From: a virus
Virus record (IMG/VR): IMGVR_UViG_3300046655_000597
Span: 1-46,458 of that record
Reading direction: 5' to 3' (one strand)
DNA: 46,458 nucleotides
Part shown: piece by piece, positions 9,273-17,020 of the stretch
How positions within the stretch are numbered: the first letter of the stretch is position 1
Layout: every line of letters begins with the position of its first letter
Position numbers and translations under genes: made by a program
Notes under the pieces: generated by a model
What the model was told of the DNA's origin: nothing
What the model saw: the letters and a program-made list of their open reading frames with translations, nothing else
Database searches by the model: none

Positions 9273-9713
9273 ATGGAAAATCAGATTAAAAAAGCTTTCT
9301 CCGGTTTAGACGCTCAAATGTTCGAGCGCCAACTGAAATGGGCCAAAGCACGAAAATCTGCAATCACAGAAATGTGGGCAGAAAAGAACAACACCCGCCA
9401 AATGAATTACGAAATTCTTTTTGAAATCGCAGGCGGCAAAACATGGTACAATCTTTTAGCTTATACAAACAAGATTGAAGAAGTTGTTCGCAAAAATATT
9501 GATAACCTGATTGCAAACCGAAACAACCGCATCATCAAAGCGCTTACCAAAAAAAGCATCACTGAAATCCAAGACTTTGAACTTGTATCTTGTGGTGATG
9601 GGTATGAGGGAACTTTCATAATTGATGGGAATGTTGTTTCAATAAATACCATCTTGGCAGGAGGCTATAACGTCCAATGCCTTCACCAAAGAACGCTCAT
9701 CAAGATTAAGTAA
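9273..9713 (+). CDS. Hypothetical early protein
   Basis: The gene encodes 146 residues. The N-terminal half is basic and helical (LKWAKARKSAITEMW). The middle holds an Asn/Arg-rich segment (NLIANRNNRIIKAL), and the C-terminal half looks like a small beta domain (GYEGTFIIDGNVVSI). No family is recognised. It is the first gene of a five-gene plus-strand cassette inserted between portal and MuF genes and is read from promoter copy 1. Its stop is followed by a UUCG-type hairpin. Confidence 0.7.
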   Translation: MENQIKKAFSGLDAQMFERQLKWAKARKSAITEMWAEKNNTRQMNYEILFEIAGGKTWYNLLAYTNKIEEVVRKNIDNLIANRNNRIIKALTKKSITEIQDFELVSCGDGYEGTFIIDGNVVSINTILAGGYNVQCLHQRTLIKIK

Positions 9714-9719
9714 TCAATC

Positions 9720-9735
9720 GGGGGCTTCGGCCCCC
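9720..9735 (+). terminator. GGGGGC-TTCG-GCCCCC hairpin between cassette genes
   Basis: A 6-bp GC stem closed by a UUCG tetraloop lies 8 bases after the stop of the 9273 gene. There is no following T tract, so it is probably an mRNA-stabilising or partial attenuation hairpin. The surrounding pattern (TAATCAATC, hairpin, then ATGGAGAAAAAAATGG) is nearly copied at 10391-10434. Confidence 0.6.
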
Positions 9736-9755
9736 ACCAACCAATGGAGAAAAAA

Positions 9756-10067
9756 ATGGATTTTATCGTTAAAACTCAAACTCTGGAAAACTACGGCGCT
9801 CACGACACCGATGGGAAGTTTTCAAGCGGAAACGCTTATTGGAAATTTAAAGGCGGCGATGACTACATCGTGAGTGATGTAAACCGTCCAGCCGATGCCA
9901 TGGCCTATATAATGGCCGCTCATTCGTCAAACTGCATTTCAGTGAAGGTTATCCCCACAGATGTAATGACCATTAGCCAGTGGGAAGATGAGCTCGCGGA
10001 GCTTGATAAAGATTATGCAGTTGCCCTTTTAGAGCAAGCAATCAGGGTTTCACCACTCAAACATTGA
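9756..10067 (+). CDS. Hypothetical early protein
   Basis: The gene encodes 103 residues from ATG 9756 (MDFIVKTQTLENYGA). I preferred this over ATG 9744 because the earlier ATG is part of the GGAG ribosome site; the same leader, ATGGAGAAAAAAATGG, precedes the gene at 10431. It contains WKFKGGDDYIV and an acidic C-terminal helix (WEDELAELDKDYAVALLEQA). The function is not recognised. A UUCG hairpin with a T tract follows the stop. Confidence 0.7.
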   Translation: MDFIVKTQTLENYGAHDTDGKFSSGNAYWKFKGGDDYIVSDVNRPADAMAYIMAAHSSNCISVKVIPTDVMTISQWEDELAELDKDYAVALLEQAIRVSPLKH

Positions 10068-10090
10068 ACCTTTAGTATATCTAAAATTGT

Positions 10091-10111
10091 GGGGCTTCGG
10101 CCCCTTTTTTT
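10091..10111 (+). terminator. Rho-independent terminator
   Basis: GGGGC-TTCG-GCCCC followed by seven T residues, 24 bases after the stop of the 9756 gene. This is a classic intrinsic terminator. It separates the first transcription unit of the cassette from promoter copy 2. Confidence 0.85.
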
Positions 10112-10129
10112 GTCATTATGTAACTTTTT

Positions 10130-10171
10130 TGTAAATTAAGTATTTACATATATAAAAAAATAGAGCATACA
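10130..10171 (+). promoter_or_regulatory. Early-type promoter with palindromic operator (copy 2)
   Basis: The palindrome TGTAAATTAAGTATTTACA (10130-10148) overlaps the TTTACA -35. A 17-base spacer and a CATACA -10 (10166-10171) follow. The downstream AATGTATAGCAACGGAGG provides the ribosome site for the gene at 10199. The geometry is identical to copies at 9197, 24081 and 25857. Confidence 0.75.
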
Positions 10172-10198
10172 GAATGTATAGCAACGGAGGAAGTTCAG

Positions 10199-10390
10199 AT
10201 GATCAACACAGTTTTTCAAACCGCACTTGATAAAAGCAGCAAGTATATTGGCCGCACTGGCACTACCCACTGCGCAGCAAAGTTTCGGAACATCTTAGAA
10301 ACTGAGTTAGGAAAAGATTGGGAGGATGCTTATTTCAAACAAATTCTTTCGCTTATCAAGAAACGCGGATCAGACATTATCTGGGATTAA
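10199..10390 (+). CDS. Small hypothetical early protein
   Basis: A 63-residue, mostly helical, basic protein (FQTALDKSSKYIG, FKQILSLIKKRGSDIIWD). A strong GGAGGAA site precedes the ATG, and promoter copy 2 lies immediately upstream. The function is not recognised. Its stop is followed by a GAAA-loop hairpin before the next gene. Confidence 0.65.
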   Translation: MINTVFQTALDKSSKYIGRTGTTHCAAKFRNILETELGKDWEDAYFKQILSLIKKRGSDIIWD

Positions 10391-10396
10391 TCAATC

Positions 10397-10412
10397 GGGG
10401 GCGAAAGCCCCC
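10397..10412 (+). terminator. GGGGGC-GAAA-GCCCCC intergenic hairpin
   Basis: A 6-bp GC stem with a GNRA (GAAA) tetraloop just after the stop at 10390, with no T tract. The flanks match those of the hairpin at 9720, but the loop differs (GAAA instead of TTCG). A changed loop with a conserved stem suggests the RNA structure is selected. Confidence 0.6.
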
Positions 10413-10430
10413 AACCAAATGGAGAAAAAA

Positions 10431-10634
10431 ATGGCACGTAGAAGTTACAAAATTTTCGGGATCAAAGACGGCGGCCCAGAACAGTGGGTCGATACTGTGA
10501 GCAACGCAGCCGATGGAAAGGCAGTTCATAACGCAATGAAGGCTCAAGGTTACTTTGATTATATTCGTTGCCGCGACTGCTTGGGTGGATTGCGTTTTGA
10601 ATACAATTTGAAAACTGGAAGAAAGACAGCGTGA
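10431..10634 (+). CDS. Small hypothetical early protein with CxxC
   Basis: A 67-residue basic protein from ATG 10431 (MARRSYKIFGIKDGG). It carries a Cys-Arg-Asp-Cys pair (RCRDCLGGLRF) near the C-terminus, which could be half of a metal site or a redox pair. The ribosome site is in the ATGGAGAAAAAA leader. The open frame extends upstream, but that part overlaps the previous gene and the hairpin, so the downstream start is preferred. Family unknown. Confidence 0.6.
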   Translation: MARRSYKIFGIKDGGPEQWVDTVSNAADGKAVHNAMKAQGYFDYIRCRDCLGGLRFEYNLKTGRKTA

Positions 10635-10645
10635 GGAGGCGTGAT

Positions 10646-10858
10646 ATGTCAGGAGCAACTGCATCAGAGTTCAACAAGTGGGAAGCCCACGCTAAGACCG
10701 TCGATGACGATGCGCTGTCTTACATCATTAGCGATTGCCGCCAAGCCCAGAACGCGATGCGGGGGTGGAACCCTGAGCGGGAAAACTACTATGCCGATCA
10801 GGGCATGACCTACGCTATGGAGCGCCTACGCCGTGAAGGCAAACTGCGCCGCCGTTAA
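10646..10858 (+). CDS. Small hypothetical early protein
   Basis: A 70-residue charged helical protein (SGATASEFNKWEAHAKTVDD; AMERLRREGKLRRR at the C-terminus). The start at 10646 is set by GAGGAGG six bases upstream; an in-frame GTG at 10631 is less likely. It begins 12 bases after the preceding stop and is co-transcribed. Function not recognised. Confidence 0.6.
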   Translation: MSGATASEFNKWEAHAKTVDDDALSYIISDCRQAQNAMRGWNPERENYYADQGMTYAMERLRREGKLRRR

Positions 10859-10864
10859 TCAACA

Positions 10865-10878
10865 GGGGCTTCGGCCCC
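10865..10878 (+). terminator. GGGGC-TTCG-GCCCC intergenic hairpin
   Basis: A 5-bp GC stem with a UUCG loop, six bases after the stop of the 10646 gene and followed by the GGAGG site of the next gene. No T tract. It is the fourth such hairpin in 1.2 kb. Confidence 0.55.
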
Positions 10879-10896
10879 ACAGCCATTGGAGGTAAC

Positions 10897-11211
10897 ATGG
10901 CACATTCTCTTAAATTTTTACTTTCCCCCGAAGCCGCTAAAATGCGCCTTAATCGACTGGAAGGCAATATTCATTTCAACGGCGAAAATAAATTTGTCGT
11001 TCACATCGAAGTCCCGTCACTCGACGAAGATCGGCTTATAGAATTTGACGCCGTTACACACCAAGTGGCAATGGCGCGAGGTTACCGCTGGCTTGCCAAT
11101 CACAACGCGATCACTTTTGCTGTTCGCATGGTGAAGGAAGGCGGCTCGCTTTCAAAGCCTTTTGGTATCTATGATGATGTCGAGCTTGGCCTCGTGGAAA
11201 ACTATATCTAG
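10897..11211 (+). CDS. Hypothetical early protein
   Basis: A 104-residue protein with an N-terminal amphipathic segment (LKFLLSPEAAKMRLNRLEG) followed by a probable small alpha/beta domain (FVVHIEVPSLDEDRLIEFD). TTGGAGGT precedes the ATG. It is the last gene of the plus-strand cassette and converges with the portal gene: the two stops share the four bases CTAG at 11208-11211. No terminator separates them. Function not recognised. Confidence 0.65.
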   Translation: MAHSLKFLLSPEAAKMRLNRLEGNIHFNGENKFVVHIEVPSLDEDRLIEFDAVTHQVAMARGYRWLANHNAITFAVRMVKEGGSLSKPFGIYDDVELGLVENYI

Positions 11212-13472
11212 TTTTTCTTTTTGGATTTGAGCGGGTGGCCTTCTGGCAAAAGATCAGTGTCAAACTTCCCCCGCTTGAACCTTCCCGTTCTTACGGCCCC
11301 CAAAAATACATTTACCCGCGCATAAGCCCACTGGTCGGCAGAACTGACGCTAGGGCGCACTGAAGATGGGTTTGTGTTGTAAGCCCCCACGCCTCGACGA
11401 AACACCGCCTCCAGCATCCTCTGAGTGACCCTCTTGCCTTTTTTATCGCCATGCTTTTCGTTATGGTCTTTGACTTTTTCCGCTAAACCTTTTTTGACCG
11501 CTTCTGAAATTTTCGCTGGCGCTTTTTCCTCAAGCGGCAAATCTTCCATAAATGAAACCAACTCGTCAGCCTTATCACGCTCTTTATCTAGCTCCCGAAC
11601 CTTACGTGCAGCCCAAGACTGCCCCTCGTCTCCACCCCAAAGCAACCAAGCAACCAATCCCGCACTGGGCCAACCAGCCTCGCCCCTGCGGAAGCCCTCT
11701 GCTCTTTTGTCAACCTCATGTCTTGAGAAGTAACTATGCATTCTACGGACGGTTCTGGGGCTAAGCCGCTCTTTCGTTTTAAGCTGGTTTGCCCTAGCCA
11801 CACCGACCTGAGTGCCGCCGCGCCCATATTCCTTGCGAAGCGCAAGACCGCGAGTTGCGTTTGAAGCCATCGCGTCCGTTGGCGTTGTATTTACATCACT
11901 TTCAGCCTTGTCATCTTCTTCATCATCATGGTGGGATTTTTCCTTTTCCCGATGACGCATATCATCTGGACTTACGTACCGATCAGGATAATTCCTTTTA
12001 TCACCTATGAGATCCTCGTATTCACCATGAGTATCGCACGGCATAAATACAAGGGTTCCGTCAACTGTATGCTGATGACTTCCAACACAACCTATTTGTG
12101 CGGCGCGATCCGATGCTTCGGCTCTGGTTGTAAAAGTGTCCTTGGCTACTTCACTCTTTTTTTTTATTTCTTCTTCGCCGTAGGCTTGTTTACCTGCTTC
12201 TTCTGGGTCTTGCCCTTCGTCTGCCGCCACTTCTGGACCACCCAATGGGAAGAGGTTTGCGGCAATGAAGACTTCGTCACCTCCTGTGATGGGTTCAAGG
12301 CCCAATCTTTCACGCGCTTCATTACGTGAGATAATTCCATCTCTAACCGCCGAAGTAACATTTTCATAAACTCTACGCCTCCGCTCTGTCATGGCTGGGA
12401 TGGCGTCAATATCATATAAAATCGATATATCATCACCAAACGCTGGGGCCAGCCATTCGTTTAAATCGCTTTCAATCCTACGCGCCAAGGGAATAATGGT
12501 TTCTTCATAAAGCGCCAGACGCGCTTCTTGAACATTTGCATAGGTTTGAGCGTCTGGAATACCAATAAGCTGAGAAGGAACCCCAAAACAAAGCGCAATA
12601 TCTTTCGCGGTCATGTTCGCTTGGTTCATAAAATCCATGTCCTTTGGCGACATGCCCATTTCTTTCCATTCAAAATCACCCTCAAGTAGCATGGGGCGAC
12701 CCGCGTTGTTTACGCCCTTGAAGCGATTTGCCAAATCACTTTGTAACTGCTCGCGCTGGCTATCTGTGAGTAAAAGTCTATTTCCCGCATCGTCTGCTGG
12801 CTTGAAAACTATTGCCCCTGATGGTCTGGCACCATTTGCTAACAGCGCAATGTTGTGCTTCGAAACCATGTTGTTCTGGTCAATAGAAAGAGCCGCCGCC
12901 GCTAGGGGGGAAAGACCCTGATAATCGTCAAGAGGGTTCCAGAGCTTAAAATGCTTTACCTCTGCGGCTCCCGTTACTGGATCGGCGGGGTAGGTTTTCA
13001 CTACCTCTTGTCCAAGCTTGTATTTGTAAGACTTTGGGATTGCCGTGCTACTTGGCTCGATTTCAATTCTATCTGGGCGCAGAATATGCAACTCTCTCGG
13101 AGCGCCGTTAACATCTGATTGCAGTGCATAAGAGTTTCCAGACAAAAGCAAGTAAGAATAAAGGCTTTGGAAGTACTCAACGCCAGCTTGTAGTGGGTTT
13201 GGCCGCGCAAGTAGTGAAATCAAAGGATGTGCCTCAAGCTTTATATCGCCCTGATAAACACAAAAAGGGATTGAAGCTGCCCCGTTAGCGATTTCATTAA
13301 CGCAACGGTAAACGATTGCGTTTTCTTTATACCCTTCTTGAGCAAAAGTTTTAAAATTATCTTTTTTTGTTCCGCTGTATGTGGGGCCACTGATATGAAC
13401 CTGTGGCGCTTCCTTACGCTCAAAGGTTTGACCTCTGCCAAATGCAGCCGCAATATTGTCTAAGATGCCCAT
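11208..13472 (-). CDS. Portal protein (HK97 family) with a long C-terminal extension
   Basis: This 754-residue protein begins with an HK97-type portal body (about residues 1-410; NEIANGAASIPFCVY, HPLISLLARPNP, GNSYAL, MDFMNQANMTAKDIALCFGVP, SQLIGI). It then continues for about 340 residues, nearly doubling the usual length. The extension has an acidic/His-rich linker, a Trp-rich small domain (RLSPRTVRRMHSYFSRHE..., AWLLWGGDEG, about 570-650) and a final domain containing a QWAYARVN..F motif and GHPLK. The portal is the DNA channel of the capsid. TerL overlaps its start (TAATG). Confidence 0.88.
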   Translation of the reverse strand: MGILDNIAAAFGRGQTFERKEAPQVHISGPTYSGTKKDNFKTFAQEGYKENAIVYRCVNEIANGAASIPFCVYQGDIKLEAHPLISLLARPNPLQAGVEYFQSLYSYLLLSGNSYALQSDVNGAPRELHILRPDRIEIEPSSTAIPKSYKYKLGQEVVKTYPADPVTGAAEVKHFKLWNPLDDYQGLSPLAAAALSIDQNNMVSKHNIALLANGARPSGAIVFKPADDAGNRLLLTDSQREQLQSDLANRFKGVNNAGRPMLLEGDFEWKEMGMSPKDMDFMNQANMTAKDIALCFGVPSQLIGIPDAQTYANVQEARLALYEETIIPLARRIESDLNEWLAPAFGDDISILYDIDAIPAMTERRRRVYENVTSAVRDGIISRNEARERLGLEPITGGDEVFIAANLFPLGGPEVAADEGQDPEEAGKQAYGEEEIKKKSEVAKDTFTTRAEASDRAAQIGCVGSHQHTVDGTLVFMPCDTHGEYEDLIGDKRNYPDRYVSPDDMRHREKEKSHHDDEEDDKAESDVNTTPTDAMASNATRGLALRKEYGRGGTQVGVARANQLKTKERLSPRTVRRMHSYFSRHEVDKRAEGFRRGEAGWPSAGLVAWLLWGGDEGQSWAARKVRELDKERDKADELVSFMEDLPLEEKAPAKISEAVKKGLAEKVKDHNEKHGDKKGKRVTQRMLEAVFRRGVGAYNTNPSSVRPSVSSADQWAYARVNVFLGAVRTGRFKRGKFDTDLLPEGHPLKSKKKN

Positions 13473-14770
13473 TAACTTATTCTCCAGACGGGTTGCCCTG
13501 TTGACCTGTTTAACTCAGTAAGCGCCCAAACCAAAGCGTCTAATCTATCGGGGGATTTCTTTGACTGCGGAGTGTAGCTAGTCATTTGATCTTCAAGCTC
13601 CCTAAATACACCACAATGCGAAACCTTACCCTGCTCATACAGCGCCGCAATGGGCTCTGCCCTTAATATCTTACCCCTCGACGCCCTGACGGGGGTGTAG
13701 GGAACACTTCTATCTATAGTTCTTATCACTTTTTCAACCAAATCGCCACCGTTGTTTACTTCCGCAACTATTCTATCTGCCTTCCATTCGTTGAAAGCAG
13801 ACACCGCCGCTTGCGCCCAAGTGTCAGGTGAACCCCTGAGTGATCTGTCATCTAAAATATAGAACCTCTCGTCAACGCCTCGGCCCGCAACAACGATCCC
13901 AGTTTCGTCGCTGTTTTCATTTCCAGTTACCGCAGGATCAATAGCAACAACTATTCTTTTCATCTGGGGTGCATTCTGCTCATCAAGGTTAGCTTGCTCA
14001 ATAATCCTATGGTTCCAGAGCGCACCCTCAATATCATCTAAAACCTCAGCATATAACTCTTGGCGTCCCAGCCTTGTACCTTCATACTTTTCTTTAAGTT
14101 GCTCAAGAGCCGCCGCCGCTAGATTTTCTTGATTTTCAAATGTCGAACCCCTCGTGACAGCCGTTCCCTTTCTTTTCAGCAAATTTTTGATGATCTGGTT
14201 TGGCTTTGGCGTTGTTGTTATTACGCATTGAGGATTATCGCCAAGGCGCAACCCAAACATTAACTGATCAAAAGCTTCTGGGTAAACCCAAGCAGCTATC
14301 TCATCACACCAAGCGCGATGGAACTGAGGCCCACGTAATCGCTCAGGCTCTGCCGCAGAAAACCCTTGGATTATAGAACCATTAAAAAGTCTGATTTCTT
14401 GGGCGCTACTGTTGTAACCTTGACCCCTTCCAGCCAAAAGGCATTCTCTTGGAAGGAATGACAAAATTCCACTCTCACCCCCAAAGGCAACTCGCTTCAA
14501 ATCACCAAACGTAGGAACAACTACCGCCACCCTTACATTGGGGTTTTTGAGCGCATATAAAGCCGCGTCAGTGCCTCCTGTTCTTGTCTTGCCCCAACCG
14601 CGCCCAGCTAAAATTAACCATACTGCCCAGTCTCCTTTGGGCGTGAGCTGGCTATCCCGCGCTGTATCGAGCCAATCACTGTATAGTGACGTTAGCCCCT
14701 TGTGACTTTGACGCGGCAAGCTCGTCCAGTTCTTCAATAATTCTTGAGAGACTTGCGGGGATATGTTCAT
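13472..14770 (-). CDS. terL: Terminase large subunit
   Basis: This 432-residue DNA-packaging motor has an ATPase Walker A at residues 56-65 (GRGWGKTRTG) and a Walker B ending in Asp156-Glu157 (RAWCDEIAAW). The RNase H-like nuclease domain starts at VVAIDPAVTG (Asp278), with a final acidic motif DRLDALVWAL near residue 410. The family resembles alphaproteobacterial GTA/HK97 terminases. The start lies 95 bases inside the small subunit gene, an unusually deep overlap; a shorter start is possible but would shorten the N-terminal region before Walker A. Confidence 0.93.
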   Translation of the reverse strand: MNISPQVSQELLKNWTSLPRQSHKGLTSLYSDWLDTARDSQLTPKGDWAVWLILAGRGWGKTRTGGTDAALYALKNPNVRVAVVVPTFGDLKRVAFGGESGILSFLPRECLLAGRGQGYNSSAQEIRLFNGSIIQGFSAAEPERLRGPQFHRAWCDEIAAWVYPEAFDQLMFGLRLGDNPQCVITTTPKPNQIIKNLLKRKGTAVTRGSTFENQENLAAAALEQLKEKYEGTRLGRQELYAEVLDDIEGALWNHRIIEQANLDEQNAPQMKRIVVAIDPAVTGNENSDETGIVVAGRGVDERFYILDDRSLRGSPDTWAQAAVSAFNEWKADRIVAEVNNGGDLVEKVIRTIDRSVPYTPVRASRGKILRAEPIAALYEQGKVSHCGVFRELEDQMTSYTPQSKKSPDRLDALVWALTELNRSTGQPVWRIS

Positions 14771-15236
14771 CAGTTGTTACTTTCGTTATCTCACCAGCTT
14801 CACCAAGCGCCAGCTTCCCCATCTTTTGGGCCTTCAAACCCGCTTCGGTTAAATCTTTCATTTCTGTGAGGGATAAAAATAATTCCTCAACGCCGTTTTC
14901 CTCTGCCTCAAGTGTGGTTCTGACCTTTCGACCTAAGGAACTCAGAACTCCTTGAGCGATAAATAAAGCTTTGCTGTCAAGCCTTTCACCTTGCTTTGCA
15001 AACCTCTCAGCCCTGACCCTATTTCGCTCAGAATTGAAAACAGCTTGCCACTGGTTCCTTTGCTGCTGCCAATCTTGGCTTACTGATTTGCGGTAAAGCG
15101 TTGCTCTTGAAACGTTGTGTGACTTACACAGTGCATCGACGGTTGGGTATGATCTGACCCCTTCGGCGTCCTCAATACCCTCAACATATTCAAGCCTTAG
15201 CTCCTCAAGTTTTTGATCCGTAATTTTTTCAGTCAT
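14676..15236 (-). CDS. terS: Terminase small subunit
   Basis: This 186-residue protein has an N-terminal helix-turn-helix (VDALCKSHNVSRATLYRKS, about 33-51) for recognising viral DNA. A long helical oligomerisation region and an acidic C-terminus follow. Its position directly before the large terminase subunit supports the call. The promoter-like extended -10 at 15284 lies about 50 bases upstream. Confidence 0.8.
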   Translation of the reverse strand: MTEKITDQKLEELRLEYVEGIEDAEGVRSYPTVDALCKSHNVSRATLYRKSVSQDWQQQRNQWQAVFNSERNRVRAERFAKQGERLDSKALFIAQGVLSSLGRKVRTTLEAEENGVEELFLSLTEMKDLTEAGLKAQKMGKLALGEAGEITKVTTDEHIPASLSRIIEELDELAASKSQGANVTIQ

Positions 15237-15283
15237 ATTGCTTACCGTTATCAGTTTTTCCCAATCACTGTCTCAATATAGCG

Positions 15284-15292
15284 ATTATAGCA
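15284..15292 (-). promoter_or_regulatory. Extended -10 promoter ahead of terminase genes
   Basis: On the minus strand it reads TGCTATAAT, a consensus extended -10. No strong -35 is visible. It lies between the glycosyltransferase stop (15300) and the terminase small-subunit start (15236), so it could start the packaging/head transcript. Related elements occur at 9156 and 18374. Confidence 0.55.
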
Positions 15293-15299
15293 AAAAATA

Positions 15300-16079
15300 C
15301 TAGCCTTTGGTCTTGGAGCTCATGTATGCTTGTTTCCATTTTATTTTGAGCGCCGCCTTTTCCTTACCCGCCCAAGGTCCACTTGTTTGAACTTTCTTGT
15401 AAACCTGTACAAATTTTGGAAACTTTTCCGCTAGGATTTCCTGTCCACGATTATGTAGCTCAATCGTTCTGTAGGTTTCACATCCACCCTTCGCATTAGT
15501 TGCGCTTGGGTTCACTCGGTAGTGATTAAATACAACATTCTGGAAGCCGCGAGTGAGCAGCTGCAAATTTACATAGAAATCTTCTGGCATCAGTTCGTAC
15601 TGCTCCCCCCAATCTATTTTTGACGGGTCAAACCTCTCACCGTAAAACACGTTGGTATACATTCTTGTGTTGAAGCTTAGTGGCTTAGGGTTCGGTGGCG
15701 TGTTGTGGGTTGAAAGGGAGCCGTGAATATACCCACCGTCGAGAACCTTACTGATTTGCTCGAACAAGGTTTGCCAGTTTTTTGGTTGCATCTTTTGAGC
15801 TTTAAGCTCCGCGTCCATCCTGACAAATTTTAAGTCATCGTCTAAAACCCAATGCCGCTTTCCCGCGTAATTCTGCGCAATAATTTTTCGAGTTAGGGCA
15901 ATCCCTTTGGTTCCCGATGGCAAACACTGAACTTCGACGTCTGGGTGCTTTTGTTTGGCCTCATCAAACTCGTGCTCTTGAACCCAAAGGCAAATAAAGT
16001 TCCAGTAATCTTTTGGTATTTCTTTATATGTAACTTGCCGATCTAATCTGCCTAGAGTTGGTATAGCAATTTGTATCAT
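15300..16079 (-). CDS. TET/JBP-associated glycosyltransferase (GT-A-like)
   Basis: A 259-residue protein starting IQIAIPTLGR, a typical nucleotide-sugar-binding strand of GT-A glycosyltransferases. It has an Asp-Asp-Asp metal motif at residues 80-82 (HWVLDDDLKF) and a later MPEDFYVNLQLL segment (acidic acceptor-side motif). The start overlaps the stop of the JBP-like dioxygenase (TAATG), so the two are translated as a pair. Phage glycosyltransferases coupled to TET/JBP-like enzymes are known to glycosylate hydroxymethylated pyrimidines in DNA. I infer that role here. Sugar and acceptor base are not visible. Confidence 0.65.
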   Translation of the reverse strand: MIQIAIPTLGRLDRQVTYKEIPKDYWNFICLWVQEHEFDEAKQKHPDVEVQCLPSGTKGIALTRKIIAQNYAGKRHWVLDDDLKFVRMDAELKAQKMQPKNWQTLFEQISKVLDGGYIHGSLSTHNTPPNPKPLSFNTRMYTNVFYGERFDPSKIDWGEQYELMPEDFYVNLQLLTRGFQNVVFNHYRVNPSATNAKGGCETYRTIELHNRGQEILAEKFPKFVQVYKKVQTSGPWAGKEKAALKIKWKQAYMSSKTKG

Positions 16080-17020
16080 TAAGCGTTCAAACCCTTTAAA
16101 TCTTCCCGTGTTTTAATAATATCAAGCTCCTCACTAGCGGTTCCGCACTTACCCATATGCTCCCGATAATAACACACCACTGAGACGCGCTCGTATGGCC
16201 GTGTGGCGCGTATTTCAGTATTTGCATGCCATTCATGAACATTGAAAAAACAGACGTCTGTGTTCCTTACATCGAAGCCGAGGCGGTATCTTGGCAAGCA
16301 AGTGAAGCCGCCATCAAACTTTCCAGTTTGCAGAACAGCAATATTACCTAACCCACCTTTAAAATCACCCGCATCACAATGGATTGCGGTCCGAAAATTT
16401 TTGTTTACTGTAACGGTGGTGAAAACCGTATCCCCAATTAAAAAGTCTTTATTGGTTTTATCCGCTTCCCCCTTTTGTGCCTCCCAACGATCTGGACACG
16501 CCTCCTGAAACAGGTCCGATATTTTCTTTATGTAAGGATATGCGCCTTGGAACTGGGAAAAGTTCTTTTCAGTCCACGCGGTTTGGCGGCAAAAAGGGTG
16601 GCGTAAGGTTCTATCGAAGTAACCTACGATGCCTGAGTTTACATTTTTTGCGCGTGTCTGCTTTGAGAGGGTGCCATCCTCCCGAACAACCTTAAATCTC
16701 TTTTGCTTCCCCTTGAGCTTTGTCATCTGAGAATGGTTCCGCAGCGTGGGATCATCCTTAATTTCAAACTCACCAGCGGCATCGCCCCTGTTGTTCGTTT
16801 GCTGCGCCGCGCCTCTCAGGTTTTGATATGCAGCCTTACACAGAGAATTTGGGATGACGTTTTTTCTAAACATAAAAAGAGGATTGCCATCGGCGTCATA
16901 AGCATCACAATCATAATCAATGATATGATCTATCTCGCTGTCATCTATGAAGGTTCCAGCACGTTCAGCCCAGTCCTCAAAAGAACCGTGCGCTTTAGCT
17001 TCAAATATTTTTATACCCAT
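16079..17020 (-). CDS. JBP/TET-like Fe(II)/2-oxoglutarate-dependent DNA base dioxygenase
   Basis: This 313-residue protein has a double-stranded beta-helix core at its C-terminal end. It shows His214-x-Asp216 (TAIHCDAGDF), a glycine-rich stretch like that of JBP (DFKGGLGNIAVL), a distal His in VHEWHANTE (His262, possibly His265) and Arg278 (YERVSVVCYY) for 2-oxoglutarate. This order and spacing match the TET/JBP family, which oxidises the methyl group of thymine or 5-methylcytosine. Neighbours are a ParB-like protein (20-base overlap upstream) and a glycosyltransferase (overlap downstream). No DNA cytosine methylase is present, so thymine or host-made 5-methylcytosine would be the substrate. 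Confidence 0.75.
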   Translation of the reverse strand: MGIKIFEAKAHGSFEDWAERAGTFIDDSEIDHIIDYDCDAYDADGNPLFMFRKNVIPNSLCKAAYQNLRGAAQQTNNRGDAAGEFEIKDDPTLRNHSQMTKLKGKQKRFKVVREDGTLSKQTRAKNVNSGIVGYFDRTLRHPFCRQTAWTEKNFSQFQGAYPYIKKISDLFQEACPDRWEAQKGEADKTNKDFLIGDTVFTTVTVNKNFRTAIHCDAGDFKGGLGNIAVLQTGKFDGGFTCLPRYRLGFDVRNTDVCFFNVHEWHANTEIRATRPYERVSVVCYYREHMGKCGTASEELDIIKTREDLKGLNA

